Shown: positions 1-9,744 of the stretch, piece by piece
Position numbering within the stretch: position 1 is the stretch's first letter
Layout: every line of letters starts with the position of its first letter
NCBI GenBank assembly: GCA_017303675.1
Contig: JAFLBX010000002.1
Span: 248,001 to 312,000 of the forward strand
Direction of reading: 5' to 3'
DNA length: 64,000 nucleotides
DNA from: Ignavibacteria bacterium
GTDB taxonomy: Bacteria; Bacteroidota; Ignavibacteria; Tepidaquicellales; OLB5
Notes under the pieces: model-generated
Told to the model about the DNA's origin: nothing
Database searches by the model: none
Seen by the model: the letters and a program-made list of their open reading frames with translations, nothing else
Position numbers and translations under genes: made by a program

Positions 1-42
1 AGAAATTTATTTAGTAAATTAAGACTAAGGTAGGAATATTAC

Positions 43-426
43 GTGCCAACAATCAATCAGCTCGTCCGCAAAGGAAGAAAAGTTTTAAAGTTCAAAAGCA
101 AATCACCGGCTCTTGAATCATCACCTCAGAAAAGAGGAGTTTGTACAAGAGTATATACAACAACACCCAAGAAGCCTAATTCAGCTTTAAGAAAAGTTGC
201 AAGGGTACGCTTAAGCAACGGTATGGAAGTAACTGCGTATATCCCGGGTGAAGGACATAACCTTCAGGAACACTCAATAGTTCTTATCCGCGGCGGCAGG
301 GTTAAAGATCTTCCGGGTGTTCGTTATCACATCGTAAGAGGCGCTGTGGATTCAAGCGGTGTTGCTGACAGGAAACAGGCCCGTTCAAAATACGGCGCTA
401 AGAAAGCAAAGACCGGCGGAAAATAA
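43..426 (+). CDS. rpsL: 30S ribosomal protein S12
   Basis: S12 sits in the decoding centre of the 30S subunit and helps control accuracy of codon recognition. The 127-residue product has the family's usual length and carries [12 protein letters not shown] and [18 protein letters not shown], the two conserved loops; the lysines at which streptomycin resistance usually arises are unchanged. The start is GTG, preceded by a GGTAGGA ribosome-binding site about 10 bases upstream. It is the first gene of the str operon, followed after 56 bases by rpsG; its promoter lies outside the window. Confidence 0.97.
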   Translation: MPTINQLVRKGRKVLKFKSKSPALESSPQKRGVCTRVYTTTPKKPNSALRKVARVRLSNGMEVTAYIPGEGHNLQEHSIVLIRGGRVKDLPGVRYHIVRGAVDSSGVADRKQARSKYGAKKAKTGGK

Positions 427-482
427 TATTGCCGCTGATCCATTTAATCAGGAATAAAAAAAATAATTATATATAAAGAGAT

Positions 483-950
483 TTGAGAAAGAAAACAGCA
501 AATAAAAGACGCAGAGGTACAGACAGAATTTATTCAGATGTACTCGTTAACAGGTTCATAAACTGCATTATGTATGACGGATTGAAGCAGAAAGCTGAAA
601 GAGTAGTTTATGATGCATTTGATATCATAAAAGAAAAGCTTAACGCAGAGCCTGTTGAGATATTCAAAAAGGCTATTCATAATGTAGAGCCTTCACTTGA
701 AGTTCGCTCAAGAAGAGTTGGCGGATCAAACTACCAGGTGCCAACAGAAGTAAGACCGGAACGCAGAAAAGCGCTCGCAATAAAATGGATACTTACTTAC
801 GCAAGGGCTAAAGCCGGAAAGTCAATGGCTGAAAAACTCGCAGGTGAGCTTATGTCTGCTGCGAACAACGAAGGCAGCGCTGTAAAGAAAAAAGAAGACG
901 TTCACAGAATGGCTGAAGCCAACAAGGCTTTTGCTCATTTCAGGTGGTAA
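483..950 (+). CDS. rpsG: 30S ribosomal protein S7
   Basis: S7 nucleates assembly of the 30S head by binding the 3' major domain of 16S rRNA and contacts E-site tRNA. The 155-residue product matches the usual length, with the basic N-terminus (RKKTANKRRRGTD) and the EVRSRRVGGSNYQVPTEV segment. The start is TTG; no in-frame ATG fits the family's N-terminus. An AAAGAG stretch ends 2 bases before the start, so ribosome binding is not by a canonical site. It is the second gene of the str operon. Confidence 0.97.
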   Translation: MRKKTANKRRRGTDRIYSDVLVNRFINCIMYDGLKQKAERVVYDAFDIIKEKLNAEPVEIFKKAIHNVEPSLEVRSRRVGGSNYQVPTEVRPERRKALAIKWILTYARAKAGKSMAEKLAGELMSAANNEGSAVKKKEDVHRMAEANKAFAHFRW

Positions 951-1046
951 AAAATACCGGGCTGCAGTCTGTAAATAGATCAAGCCGTATGGTATTCGCA
1001 GCATCTTCACAACAAAGTAAAAAATAATAGAAAGCATATAGTTTTA

Positions 1047-3143
1047 ATGGCAAGAAAAGTAACATTAGAAAAGACAAGAAATATCGGTATCATGGCTCAC
1101 ATTGATGCCGGAAAGACCACGACTACTGAAAGAATTCTGTATTACACCGGACGTTTGCACAGAATGGGTGAAGTACATGAAGGCGCAGCAACTATGGACT
1201 GGATGGAGCAGGAAAAAGAGCGCGGTATAACAATTACCAGCGCTGCTACAACATGTTTCTGGAAAGATCACAGGATCAATATTATTGATACACCGGGTCA
1301 CGTTGATTTTACCGCCGAAGTTGAGCGTTCATTAAGAGTGCTTGACGGAGCTGTTGCTCTGTTTTGCGCGGTTGGCGGAGTTGAACCTCAGTCTGAAACC
1401 GTATGGAGACAGGCTGATAAATACGGCGTACCGAGGCTTGCATTTGTAAACAAGATGGACAGAACAGGCGCTGATTTTTATCACGTGCTTGATATGATGA
1501 AAGAAAGATTAAAAGCCAACGTAGTTCCTCTGCAGCTTCCGATAGGGCAGGGCGATATTTTCGTTGGACAGATCGATCTTATCAGGATGAAGGCGCTTAT
1601 CTATAATGCTGATACACTTGGCCAGACCTGGGAAGAACAGGAAATACCGGCTTCGTTGGTTGAAAAAGCCAATGAATACCGTTTAAAGCTTCTTGAATCA
1701 GTCAGTGAAGTTGACGATACTCTTCTTAATAAGTTTTTAGACGGCCAGGAAATTTCCGAGGCTGAAATTAAAAAAGTTTTAAGGGAAGCTACTTTAAAAG
1801 TAAAGATAATTCCCGTATTATGCGGTTCATCATTCAAGAACAAAGGTGTACAGACCCTTCTTGATTCAGTTATTGATTACCTCCCGTGTCCGAAGGATAT
1901 AGGAGAAGTTTGGGGACACCATGTACACAGCGATGACCACATTACTAGGAATGTTGCAGATAATGAAAAGTTCTCATCACTTGCTTTCAAGATAATGACA
2001 GACCCGTTTGTAGGAAAGCTTACATTCTTCAGGGTTTATTCAGGTACATTGAAATCAGGTTCATATACATATAACTCAGTATCCGGTAAAAAGGAAAGAG
2101 TAGGCAGGCTTCTTCAGATGCATGCCAACCACCGCGAGGATATTGAAGAAGTATACGCAGGTGATATTGCCGCAGCTATTGGCCTGAAGAATACAAAGAC
2201 AGGCGATACATTATGTGATGAAGGTGATCCTATCATACTTGAAAGGATGACTTTTCCTGATCCTGTAATTTCAATTGCTATTGAGCCTAAAACCAAGGCA
2301 GACCAGGACAGGCTTTCAGAATCACTTGGCAAGCTTGCTGATGAAGACCCGACTCTCCGCATTTCAACAAATGAGGAAACCGGACAGACAATTTTAGCCG
2401 GTATGGGTGAGCTTCATCTTGAAATTATTGTTGACCGCTTAAAACGCGAGTTCAAAGTAGAAGCTAATATTGGTAAACCCCAGGTTGCTTATAAAGAAAC
2501 CATTACCAAGAAAGTTGAACAGGAAGGCAAATTTGTCCGTCAGTCAGGCGGTAAAGGTCAGTTTGGCCATGTTTGGATCACAATTGAGCCGAATGAAAAA
2601 GGCAAAGGATTCGTATTTGAAAATAAGATCGTTGGCGGTTCAATTCCAAAAGAATTCATTAAGCCTGTTGAGCAGGGAATAGAAGAAGCAATGAAGAACG
2701 GTGTTCTTGCAGGGTATCCTGTTGAGGATGTTAAAGCTGTTCTGTTTGACGGATCATTCCATGATGTTGACTCATCAGAAATGGCGTTTAAGATCGCCGG
2801 CTCAATGGCATTTAAAGCGGGAGCTTTAAAAGCGGGTCCGGTTATACTAGAGCCTATAATGAAAGTAGAAGTTATAACACCGGATGAGTATATGGGTGAT
2901 ATAATGGGTGACTTAAGCTCACGCCGCGGTAAAATTGAAGGTATGACCCAGCGCGCAGACGCGCAGGTTATCCGCGCTATGGTACCGCTGTCAGAAATGT
3001 TCGGTTATGCTACGCAGATGCGTTCAATGACCCAGGGCAGAGCGCTTTATAATATGGAAACTTCACATTATGAAGAAGTGCCTAAGTCAATTTCTGAGCA
3101 GATCATAGAGAAGTATAAAGGTAAAGAAACAGTCGGAGCTTAA
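1047..3143 (+). CDS. fusA: Elongation factor G
   Basis: EF-G is the cytosolic GTPase that translocates tRNA and mRNA through the ribosome and helps recycle ribosomes. The 698-residue product has the full length. The G domain shows [12 protein letters not shown] (P-loop, near residue 17), DTPGHVDFT and NKMD; domains II to V follow, including [10 protein letters not shown] in domain IV and the C-terminal [15 protein letters not shown]. It lies 96 bases after rpsG in standard str order. The next gene, tuf, is 493 bases away because a tRNA gene and its decayed copy lie between them. Confidence 0.98.
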   Translation: MARKVTLEKTRNIGIMAHIDAGKTTTTERILYYTGRLHRMGEVHEGAATMDWMEQEKERGITITSAATTCFWKDHRINIIDTPGHVDFTAEVERSLRVLDGAVALFCAVGGVEPQSETVWRQADKYGVPRLAFVNKMDRTGADFYHVLDMMKERLKANVVPLQLPIGQGDIFVGQIDLIRMKALIYNADTLGQTWEEQEIPASLVEKANEYRLKLLESVSEVDDTLLNKFLDGQEISEAEIKKVLREATLKVKIIPVLCGSSFKNKGVQTLLDSVIDYLPCPKDIGEVWGHHVHSDDHITRNVADNEKFSSLAFKIMTDPFVGKLTFFRVYSGTLKSGSYTYNSVSGKKERVGRLLQMHANHREDIEEVYAGDIAAAIGLKNTKTGDTLCDEGDPIILERMTFPDPVISIAIEPKTKADQDRLSESLGKLADEDPTLRISTNEETGQTILAGMGELHLEIIVDRLKREFKVEANIGKPQVAYKETITKKVEQEGKFVRQSGGKGQFGHVWITIEPNEKGKGFVFENKIVGGSIPKEFIKPVEQGIEEAMKNGVLAGYPVEDVKAVLFDGSFHDVDSSEMAFKIAGSMAFKAGALKAGPVILEPIMKVEVITPDEYMGDIMGDLSSRRGKIEGMTQRADAQVIRAMVPLSEMFGYATQMRSMTQGRALYNMETSHYEEVPKSISEQIIEKYKGKETVGA

Positions 3144-3394
3144 TTTATCCTGAACGATAGTGAAGGATCTCTGCTTCTAAATTAACTCAGATTGTTAGTT
3201 CATAAAAAAAAGATTAAGAATCGGGGAATTAAAAGATTTCTCGAAGATAATAAAATAGTTTTCGTTCTTTAAATAGTTTTAGGGTCAATCTTTAAGTAGA
3301 TCACCCGCAAAATGATCAGGCGCATTAAAATGCTTTATAAAACAGGCTGTATATAAAGAGTCTTTAAATACAGGTTGTTTCCTCTTGAACTACT

Positions 3395-3468
3395 GGGCCA
3401 GTAGCTCAGGTGGTTAGAGCACGCGCCTTATAAGCGCGGGGTGGGAGGTTCAAATCCTCCCTGGCCCA
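3395..3468 (+). tRNA. tRNA-Ile, anticodon UAU
   Basis: A complete cloverleaf can be drawn by hand. The acceptor GGGCCAG pairs with CTGGCCC, the D stem GCTC with GAGC, the anticodon stem CGCGC with GCGCG around loop CTTATAA, and the T stem GGAGG with CCTCC around TTCAAAT. The discriminator is A and CCA is not encoded. The anticodon at 3429-3431 is TAT, read as isoleucine AUA; the body resembles ordinary tRNA-Ile(GAU), so one change (GAT to TAT) distinguishes it. Most bacteria read AUA with a lysidine-modified CAU tRNA instead. It lies between fusA and tuf. Confidence 0.9.
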
Positions 3469-3484
3469 CTTTTTTAAACAAAAA

Positions 3485-3544
3485 GTGGTTAGAGCATCCC
3501 GCCGAAGGCGGGAGGGTGAAAGAGTCAAACTTCACACTGGCCCA
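3485..3544 (+). pseudogene. Decayed tRNA-Ile copy with a substituted anticodon arm
   Basis: Sixteen bases after the tRNA-Ile, the string GTGGTTAGAGCA (3485-3496) repeats the 3' half of its D arm, and CTGGCCCA (3537-3544) repeats its 3' end. Between them GGGTG, the T-loop core TCAAA and the spacing are conserved, but the T stem no longer pairs as in the parent. The anticodon arm is replaced by the hairpin TCCCGCCGAAGGCGGGA (3497-3513). The 5' acceptor strand and D-stem 5' half are missing. This is a tandem duplication remnant, unlikely to be charged. Confidence 0.7.
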
Positions 3545-3636
3545 CTTTAATAAGTTTAAAGCAATAAGATGCTTTGATATAATACAAGTAAATAAAACCA
3601 AAATAATATAAATCATTTTAGGAGATACAATCAAAA

Positions 3637-4872
3637 ATGGCTAAAGAAAAATTCGATAGAAGTAAGCCTCACGTGAACATTGGAACAATCGGTCACGTAG
3701 ATCATGGTAAGACAACACTTACCGCTGCTATCACAATGGCACTTGCAAAAAAAGGAAAAGCTAAAGTTAGAGCTTTTGATTCAATTGATAATGCACCTGA
3801 AGAAAAAGCAAGGGGTATTACGATTGCAACAGCTCACGTAGAGTATGAAACCGATAAAAGGCATTATGCTCACGTTGACTGTCCCGGTCACGCAGATTAT
3901 GTTAAGAACATGATCACAGGCGCAGCTCAGATGGACGGAGCTATTCTTGTAGTAGCTGCAAATGACGGTGCTATGCCTCAGACAAAAGAGCATATTCTTT
4001 TAGCCAGACAGGTTGGCGTTCCCCGTATTGTTGTATTCCTCAATAAAGTTGATATGATCTATGAACAGGAAAAATCAGCTGATGATGCTGAGCTTCTCCT
4101 CGAAGTGGTTGAATCAGAATTAAGGGATATTTTAAAGAGCTATGAATTCCCCGGCGACGAAATACCGTTTATCCGCGGAAGCGCTTTAAAAGCTATGGAA
4201 GCTGCAGTTGTTGAAGGTTCAAGCGCAGATGATCCGAACCTGAAATGCATTTATGATCTTATGGATGCAGTTGATAACTACATTTTAGAGCCGGCAAGAG
4301 AAATTGACAAGCCGTTTTTGATGTCAGTTGAAGACGTATTCTCGATCACAGGCCGCGGTACTGTTGCTACAGGCAGGGTTGAAAGAGGAAAAGTTAAGAT
4401 GGGCGATGAAGTTGAGCTTATCGGTTTAGGCCAGCACAAGAAAACAGTTGTAACAGGTATCGAAATGTTCCAGAAAGAGCTTGAAGAAGGTCTTGCAGGC
4501 GATAACCTTGGTATGCTTTTACGCGGTGTTGATAAAAAAGACATCGAAAGAGGTATGGTTATTGCTAAGCCGGGTTCAATCACCCCGCACAAATCATTTA
4601 ACTGCCAGATCTACGTTCTTTCAAAGGAAGAAGGCGGCCGTCATACACCGTTCTTCGGTAACTACAGGCCTCAGTTCTATTTCAGAACAACTGACGTTAC
4701 CGGCGTTATGAATCTGCCCGAAGGAGTACAGATGGTTATGCCCGGTGATAACGTAGACAACTTAAAAGTTGATCTTATCACCCCGATCGCGATGGAAGAA
4801 GGATTGAAGTTCGCTATCCGTGAAGGCGGAAGAACAGTTGGCGCAGGTGTTGTAACTAAAATTATTGAATAA
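3637..4872 (+). CDS. tuf: Elongation factor Tu
   Basis: EF-Tu carries aminoacyl-tRNA to the ribosomal A site as a GTP complex. The product has GHVDHGKTT (P-loop), DCPGHADY and NKVD in domain I, then domains II and III with [21 protein letters not shown]. At 411 residues it is longer than the usual 394-400. The extra residues lie in domain I, just after NKVDM (near YEQEKSADD) and near [11 protein letters not shown], compared with the E. coli protein from memory. A GGAGA ribosome-binding site precedes the ATG. It starts 168 bases after the tRNA-Ile and leads into rpsJ. Confidence 0.97.
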   Translation: MAKEKFDRSKPHVNIGTIGHVDHGKTTLTAAITMALAKKGKAKVRAFDSIDNAPEEKARGITIATAHVEYETDKRHYAHVDCPGHADYVKNMITGAAQMDGAILVVAANDGAMPQTKEHILLARQVGVPRIVVFLNKVDMIYEQEKSADDAELLLEVVESELRDILKSYEFPGDEIPFIRGSALKAMEAAVVEGSSADDPNLKCIYDLMDAVDNYILEPAREIDKPFLMSVEDVFSITGRGTVATGRVERGKVKMGDEVELIGLGQHKKTVVTGIEMFQKELEEGLAGDNLGMLLRGVDKKDIERGMVIAKPGSITPHKSFNCQIYVLSKEEGGRHTPFFGNYRPQFYFRTTDVTGVMNLPEGVQMVMPGDNVDNLKVDLITPIAMEEGLKFAIREGGRTVGAGVVTKIIE

Positions 4873-4908
4873 TATTAAAGGTCATAATTAAGGCAGGTAT
4901 AGAATAAC

Positions 4909-5217
4909 TTGGCAACACAGAAAATAAGGATAAAATTAAAGTCATACGACCACAGGCTTATTGATAAGTGGACTGACAGGATCATCAAGACAATTAAATC
5001 AACCGGCGGAGTGGTATCGGGTCCGATACCGCTTCCTACCCGGAAGGCTGTTTATACTGTTTTGAGGTCACCGCATGTTGATAAGAAATCCAGGGAGCAG
5101 TTCGAAATAAGATCACATAAACGTGTTATCGATATTTTGAATTCCAATAAAAAAACCGTAGATGCGCTTACCAAGCTTGATCCTCCCGGCGGCGTATACA
5201 TTGAAATTAAAACATAA
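4909..5217 (+). CDS. rpsJ: 30S ribosomal protein S10
   Basis: S10 is a 30S head protein that also bridges NusG and NusB during antitermination in well-studied bacteria. The 102-residue product has the normal length and carries [19 protein letters not shown]. Its start is TTG (TTGGCAACA), 36 bases after tuf. It opens the S10 gene set, followed by rplC after 21 bases. Confidence 0.96.
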   Translation: MATQKIRIKLKSYDHRLIDKWTDRIIKTIKSTGGVVSGPIPLPTRKAVYTVLRSPHVDKKSREQFEIRSHKRVIDILNSNKKTVDALTKLDPPGGVYIEIKT

Positions 5218-5238
5218 GCAAAGGATACAGATAAACCA

Positions 5239-5865
5239 ATGAAAGGCTTAATAGGAAGAAAACTTGGAATGACCTCGGTGTTTACCGATGATGGTTCAAG
5301 TGTACCCTGCACTTTAATAGAAGCGGGACCATGCTATGTTACTGCTGTAAAAACCAAAGAAAACGATGGTTATACCGCATTGCAGCTTGGCTTTACTGAA
5401 AGAAAAGAAAAACGCCTGGCAGTTCCGCAGGTTAAGAATTTTAAAAAGAAAAACCTGCCGGTACTGAGGTTCTTAAAAGAAGTCAGAGATTTTGAGAATG
5501 CTGAAGAATTCAAGGTCGGAGATGTGATCAAAACAGATCTTTTTAAAGAAGGAGATATTGTTAAAGTTACTTCAAAGAGCAAAGGAAAAGGATTCCAGGG
5601 CGTTGTTAAGAGGCACGGTTTTGGCGGCGGATCGGTAACACACGGTCAGAGCGACAGGTTAAGAGCCCCCGGTTCAATAGGCGCGAGCTCATATCCATCG
5701 AGGGTATTTAAAGGCCAGAGAATGGCCGGACGTACAGGCGGTGATAAGATCAGCGTAAGAAATTTAAAAATAGTAAAAATTATTCCTGAATCAAATTTAT
5801 TGTTAATAAAGGGAGCAGTACCGGGAGCAATTTCAGGTATTGTTGAAATATACAAGGTGAAATAA
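5239..5865 (+). CDS. rplC: 50S ribosomal protein L3
   Basis: L3 is one of the first proteins to bind 23S rRNA and reaches the peptidyl transferase centre with a long loop. The 208-residue product starts KGLIGRKLGMTSVF and carries the loop motif GFQGVVKRHGFGGG with SHGQS-like VTHGQSDRLRAPGSIG, both family hallmarks. ATG start. It is separated by only 3 bases from rplD, consistent with co-transcription. Confidence 0.97.
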   Translation: MKGLIGRKLGMTSVFTDDGSSVPCTLIEAGPCYVTAVKTKENDGYTALQLGFTERKEKRLAVPQVKNFKKKNLPVLRFLKEVRDFENAEEFKVGDVIKTDLFKEGDIVKVTSKSKGKGFQGVVKRHGFGGGSVTHGQSDRLRAPGSIGASSYPSRVFKGQRMAGRTGGDKISVRNLKIVKIIPESNLLLIKGAVPGAISGIVEIYKVK

Positions 5866-5868
5866 ACG

Positions 5869-6498
5869 ATGCAATTAAACGTATTTAAAATAGACGGAAC
5901 CGAAACCAAGGAAAAGATCGATCTTCCTTCAAATGTATTTGAAATTGAGCCGAACCACCATCTTATATACCAGGCTGTAAGAACTTATCTTTCTAACCAG
6001 AGACAGGGGACACATAAAGCCAAGGAAAGAAGCGAAGTAAGAGGCGGCGGAAAAAAACCATGGAAGCAAAAAGGACGCGGAACCGCGAGAGCCGGAACGA
6101 CCAGGTCACCCGTTTGGGTGGGCGGAGGTACTGTACACGGACCCAGACCGCATACTTATAAGCTTGCTATGACAAAAAAATCAGCTCAGCTTGCAAGGAA
6201 AAGCGCACTCAGCCTGAAAGCGAAGAACGGCGAAATAATGGTAGTAGAAGATATTAACTTCGAAAAGCCAAAAACCAAAGATTTCAGTTCTATTTTAAAG
6301 AACCTGAACATTGACGGTAAAAAAGTATTAATGCTCACTGTTCAGAACAATGATAATGTATACCGCTCAGGTAGAAATATCCCCAAGGTTAACGTTCTCA
6401 GTGCATCAAGCGCAGCAACATATGACCTGGTTAATAATCAGCTCATTCTGATCCAGAAAAGCGCAGTTGATGAGTTATGCAAACCCTTTTTAAAATAA
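5869..6498 (+). CDS. rplD: 50S ribosomal protein L4
   Basis: L4 lines the peptide exit tunnel of the 50S subunit and in enterobacteria also represses its own operon. The 209-residue product contains the tunnel loop region GGGKKPWKQKGRGTARAG followed by GGGTVHGP. ATG start, 3 bases after rplC. Whether it autoregulates here cannot be seen: the operon is split, and the later part has its own promoter near 31151. Confidence 0.97.
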   Translation: MQLNVFKIDGTETKEKIDLPSNVFEIEPNHHLIYQAVRTYLSNQRQGTHKAKERSEVRGGGKKPWKQKGRGTARAGTTRSPVWVGGGTVHGPRPHTYKLAMTKKSAQLARKSALSLKAKNGEIMVVEDINFEKPKTKDFSSILKNLNIDGKKVLMLTVQNNDNVYRSGRNIPKVNVLSASSAATYDLVNNQLILIQKSAVDELCKPFLK

Positions 6499-6526
6499 AT
6501 TTATTAAGAGAGTATAAAAACAGATC

Positions 6527-6826
6527 ATGATCAGAAGTATTTTAATAAAACCGGTCATCACCGAAAAAATGACACTGCTGCAGGAGCAGAAAAACCAGTA
6601 TGCTTTCGAAGTTGATATCAAAGCAACCAAAGTTGATATCAAAAATGCTGTTCAGAACAAGTTCAATGTAAAAGTTGAAAGCATCAGAACAGTTCTTTCA
6701 AAAGGTAAACGCAAGTCTCAGTTCACAAGAAGAGGCAGATACGAGGGCTTTAGACCTAACAGAAAAAGAGCTATTGTTACTCTGGCAAAAGATAACAAAA
6801 TAGATCTTTTCGAGACTTCAGCTTAA
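6527..6826 (+). CDS. rplW: 50S ribosomal protein L23
   Basis: L23 surrounds the tunnel exit and docks trigger factor and signal recognition particle. The 99-residue product begins IRSILIKPVITEKM and has VKVESIRTVLSKGKRK, typical of the family. ATG start. In nearly all bacteria rplB follows directly; here the next gene is rpoD after 65 bases, and rplB lies 24.4 kb downstream. No clear terminator is visible between rplW and rpoD, only a weak hairpin near 6830. Confidence 0.96.
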   Translation: MIRSILIKPVITEKMTLLQEQKNQYAFEVDIKATKVDIKNAVQNKFNVKVESIRTVLSKGKRKSQFTRRGRYEGFRPNRKRAIVTLAKDNKIDLFETSA

Positions 6827-6891
6827 GCTCCAAAGCTTAAAGCGGCTCTCATCCCAAAACTTTTTTATAATTTAACCATTCTTAACTGCCT

Positions 6892-7758
6892 ATGAAAATT
6901 GGAAAACAATTTACAAATAGGGAATCCCAGTCAATTGATAAATATCTTCAGGAGATCGGGAAAGTCGAACTTCTTGATGTAGAAGAGGAAATTGACCTTG
7001 CGAAGAAAATAAAATACGGTGACGATAAAGAGAAACAAAAAGCCTTGGAAAAGCTTACAAAAGCTAATCTGAGGTTTGTTGTTAGTGTTGCCAAGCAGTA
7101 CCAGAACCAGGGACTCTCACTCGGCGACCTTATCAATGAAGGTAATCTAGGCCTTATAAAAGCCGCTAAAAGATTTGATGAAACAAGAGGCTTTAAATTC
7201 ATTTCATACGCAGTATGGTGGATAAGACAATCAATACTACAGGCACTTGCTGAACAATCAAGGATAGTAAGGCTTCCGCTTAACAGGGTTGGAGCTCTTA
7301 ACAAGATCGGTAAAGCATACAGCACATTAGAGCAGGAATTTGAAAGAGAACCAAGCGCAGATGAGCTTGCTGAACAGCTTGATATGTCTTTATACGAAGT
7401 ATCCGATACATTGAAAATTTCAGGAAGACATCTCTCAATAGATGCTCCGTTTGTTCACGGTGAAGACAGCAGGCTTGTTGATATTATGCCTAACCAGAAC
7501 CAGCCTCTTCCGGATCATACGCTTATAAATGAATCATTAAAGATAGAGATACAAAGAGCATTAAATACATTAAGCCCAAGAGAGCGCGATGTATTGAAAT
7601 TATATTACGGTTTAGACCAGGAAAATCCATTAACCCTTGAAGAAATTGGTGAAAAGTTTAAGCTTACACGAGAGCGCGTAAGACAGATTAAAGAAAAAGC
7701 GATTCGCAGGCTTAAACATGCTTCCAAGAGCAAACAATTAAAAACATATTTAGGATAA
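6892..7758 (+). CDS. rpoD: Primary RNA polymerase sigma factor (short RpoD type)
   Basis: The 288-residue product is a group 1 sigma-70 factor. Region 1.2 ([16 protein letters not shown]) is followed by region 2 with [23 protein letters not shown] and [13 protein letters not shown], region 3, then region 4 with [15 protein letters not shown] and the helix-turn-helix [17 protein letters not shown]. Region 1.1 and the non-conserved insert of proteobacterial RpoD are absent, as in Bacteroidota primary sigmas, which recognise TTTG and TAnnTTTG elements. That agrees with the promoter motifs in this window. It lies 65 bases after rplW and is followed by a terminator, so it may be expressed partly from the ribosomal operon. 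Confidence 0.93.
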   Translation: MKIGKQFTNRESQSIDKYLQEIGKVELLDVEEEIDLAKKIKYGDDKEKQKALEKLTKANLRFVVSVAKQYQNQGLSLGDLINEGNLGLIKAAKRFDETRGFKFISYAVWWIRQSILQALAEQSRIVRLPLNRVGALNKIGKAYSTLEQEFEREPSADELAEQLDMSLYEVSDTLKISGRHLSIDAPFVHGEDSRLVDIMPNQNQPLPDHTLINESLKIEIQRALNTLSPRERDVLKLYYGLDQENPLTLEEIGEKFKLTRERVRQIKEKAIRRLKHASKSKQLKTYLG

Positions 7759-7771
7759 CTATAAGGTTTTG

Positions 7772-7800
7772 TGCGCCGTATTAATTACGGCGCATTTTTA
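7772..7800 (+). terminator. Rho-independent terminator after rpoD
   Basis: TGCGCCGTA (7772-7780) pairs perfectly with TACGGCGCA (7786-7794) around a 5-base loop, followed by TTTTT. It begins 14 bases after the rpoD stop and closes that transcription unit. Confidence 0.9.
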
Positions 7801-7835
7801 ATTGTAATTTCCTTCCAATAATTAATTAAAAGATC

Positions 7836-9581
7836 ATGAAATTAATTCCGGCTGTGAAAACCTCATTATTCATATTAATATTTTCGCTTTTAGCCCTTAG
7901 CTGCGGCAAAAAATCGGGCAATGAAAACCTTGTTGAACTGAAAGGCGGAATAAAAGGCGGCGGAATTTTTGTTGCCAATGAGCTTGAAAATATCAGGAGC
8001 CTTGACCCGGTCGGTATAAATGATGTTGTTTCACATCACGTTTCACACCAGATATATGACGGATTGATCGATCTTGATACTAATCTGCAGATAATCCCGA
8101 TGCTCGCTAAACGCTGGGAAATTTCACCGGACGGACTTACGTATACTTTTTATCTAAGAAATGATGTGACTTTTCATGATAATGAATGTTTCCCGGGAGG
8201 TAAAGGAAGAAAGTTTATCGCGCAGGATGTTATGTATTCATTCACCAGAGTACTTGACCCGAGAACCGGAAGCTTAGGATTCGATTTTTATAAGAATTAC
8301 GTTGAAGGTGCTAAGGAATATAATGAAGAGATCAGCAAAGCAACTTCGGAAAAAAGAGAGCCGAAGCTTGCTGAAGTAACCGGCTATAAAGCACTGAACG
8401 ATACCACTTTCCAGATAAAGCTGAAAAAATCATTTGCACCGTTCATTTATTATATGTGCCAGGGCTTTGCATACATTGTTCCCAAAGAAGCGGTTGAAAA
8501 ATACGGCAAAGATTATTTCCAGAATCCGGTTGGAACAGGTCCTTTTGTTTTCCAGAACTGGACTCCGGATCTTGAGATCAACCTGAAAAGGAATCCCAAT
8601 TACTGGGATAAAGACACTCACGGAAACCAGATACCTTACCTTGAAGGAGTTAAATTCAGGTTCATCAAGGACCTTTCGCAGCAGCTTCTGGAATTCAAGA
8701 ACGGTAATTTGTATGAATCATACAGAATTCCCAATGAGCTGTTCAAATCAATTGTAAATGAAGATAAGACGCTGACCCCGGAGTATTCACAATTTACGGT
8801 TCAGCGTAAAACAGCATTATCTACTCAGTATTACGGCTTTCTGGTAACAAGCAAAACATTTTCTGATGTCAGAGTAAGGCAGGCTTTCAATTATGCAATT
8901 GACAGGGAAAAGATACTTAAGTATGTACTGAACGGTTCTGCAACTGACCCGGCAATATACGGAATGGTTCCGCCTGTAATGCCAAATTATAATGCTAAAC
9001 AGGTTAAAGGCTACACTTTTGATCTTGTAAAAGCTAAACAGCTAATGACAGAAGCCGGGTATCCCGGCGGTAAAGGCTTCCCGGAAGTAACTTTGAATAT
9101 AAATGAGGGTGGCGGCAGAAATACCCAGATTGCCGAAGCTATACAGGATATGTTAAAGGAAATTGGAGTAACTGTAAAGCTGCAGCTTCTTCAGTTTGCT
9201 CAGCATCTGGATAATATTGATGCAGGCAGAAGTGATTTTTACAGGCTTGGGTGGAATGCTGATTACCCTGACCCGGAAACATTTCTTAACCTGTTTTACG
9301 GTAAGAATGTACCTGCAAATCCAAAAGATGTCAGCCCAATAAACAGCTTCAGATATGTTAATCCGCAATATGACGCATTGTTTGAGAAAGCCATTGCAAC
9401 TGTTGATATAGCAGAAAGAAATAAACTGTATGAACAGGCTGAACAGCTTGCTGTAAATGACGCTGTATGTCTTTTCATATATTATGATGAAGACTGGCGC
9501 CTTGTGCAGTCATTTGTCCGCGGTTTTGCTTTGGACCCGATGCACAGGGTAAATATGAGATTTACCTGGCTGGATAAATAA
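7836..9581 (+). CDS. Peptide ABC transporter substrate-binding lipoprotein (SBP family 5)
   Basis: Family 5 binding proteins (OppA/DppA type) deliver peptides, nickel or sugars to an inner-membrane ABC transporter. The 581-residue product begins with a lipoprotein signal ending LALSCG, so Cys near residue 23 should be acylated. It then shows family landmarks such as RSLDPVGINDVVSHHVSHQIYDGL, PVGTGPFVF and NLKRNPNYWD. It precedes an NlpC/P60 gene and a DppB-type permease, which suggests peptide uptake, but its ligand cannot be read from sequence. A second permease and the ATPases are not in the window. Confidence 0.88.
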   Translation: MKLIPAVKTSLFILIFSLLALSCGKKSGNENLVELKGGIKGGGIFVANELENIRSLDPVGINDVVSHHVSHQIYDGLIDLDTNLQIIPMLAKRWEISPDGLTYTFYLRNDVTFHDNECFPGGKGRKFIAQDVMYSFTRVLDPRTGSLGFDFYKNYVEGAKEYNEEISKATSEKREPKLAEVTGYKALNDTTFQIKLKKSFAPFIYYMCQGFAYIVPKEAVEKYGKDYFQNPVGTGPFVFQNWTPDLEINLKRNPNYWDKDTHGNQIPYLEGVKFRFIKDLSQQLLEFKNGNLYESYRIPNELFKSIVNEDKTLTPEYSQFTVQRKTALSTQYYGFLVTSKTFSDVRVRQAFNYAIDREKILKYVLNGSATDPAIYGMVPPVMPNYNAKQVKGYTFDLVKAKQLMTEAGYPGGKGFPEVTLNINEGGGRNTQIAEAIQDMLKEIGVTVKLQLLQFAQHLDNIDAGRSDFYRLGWNADYPDPETFLNLFYGKNVPANPKDVSPINSFRYVNPQYDALFEKAIATVDIAERNKLYEQAEQLAVNDAVCLFIYYDEDWRLVQSFVRGFALDPMHRVNMRFTWLDK

Positions 9582-9676
9582 TTTTTCTGTTTAAAGGAAT
9601 TATTTTTTTCTCTTAATGGTTACATAACATATATTTAATGACGTATTTTCGGGTTTTAATAAATTTTTAATATAAT

Positions 9677-9684
9677 TATATTTG
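9677..9684 (+). promoter_or_regulatory. Candidate -7 element (TATATTTG) for the NlpC/P60 gene
   Basis: TATATTTG matches the Bacteroidota -7 consensus TAnnTTTG and lies 60 bases before the TTG start at 9745. At the expected -33 position (9654-9656) there is TTT, not TTG, so the match is partial. It would allow the NlpC/P60-permease pair to be transcribed separately from the binding-protein gene. Confidence 0.45.
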
Positions 9685-9744
9685 CACAGAAGGTAAAACT
9701 TCTGAATTTAATAACATAAAATAAAAGAAAGGAGTAAAAATTAT

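Noticed and set aside
3428-3634. Minus-strand open frame of 68 codons across the tRNA region
   Set aside because: It overlaps the tRNA-Ile and its remnant and has no ribosome-binding site or recognisable product.
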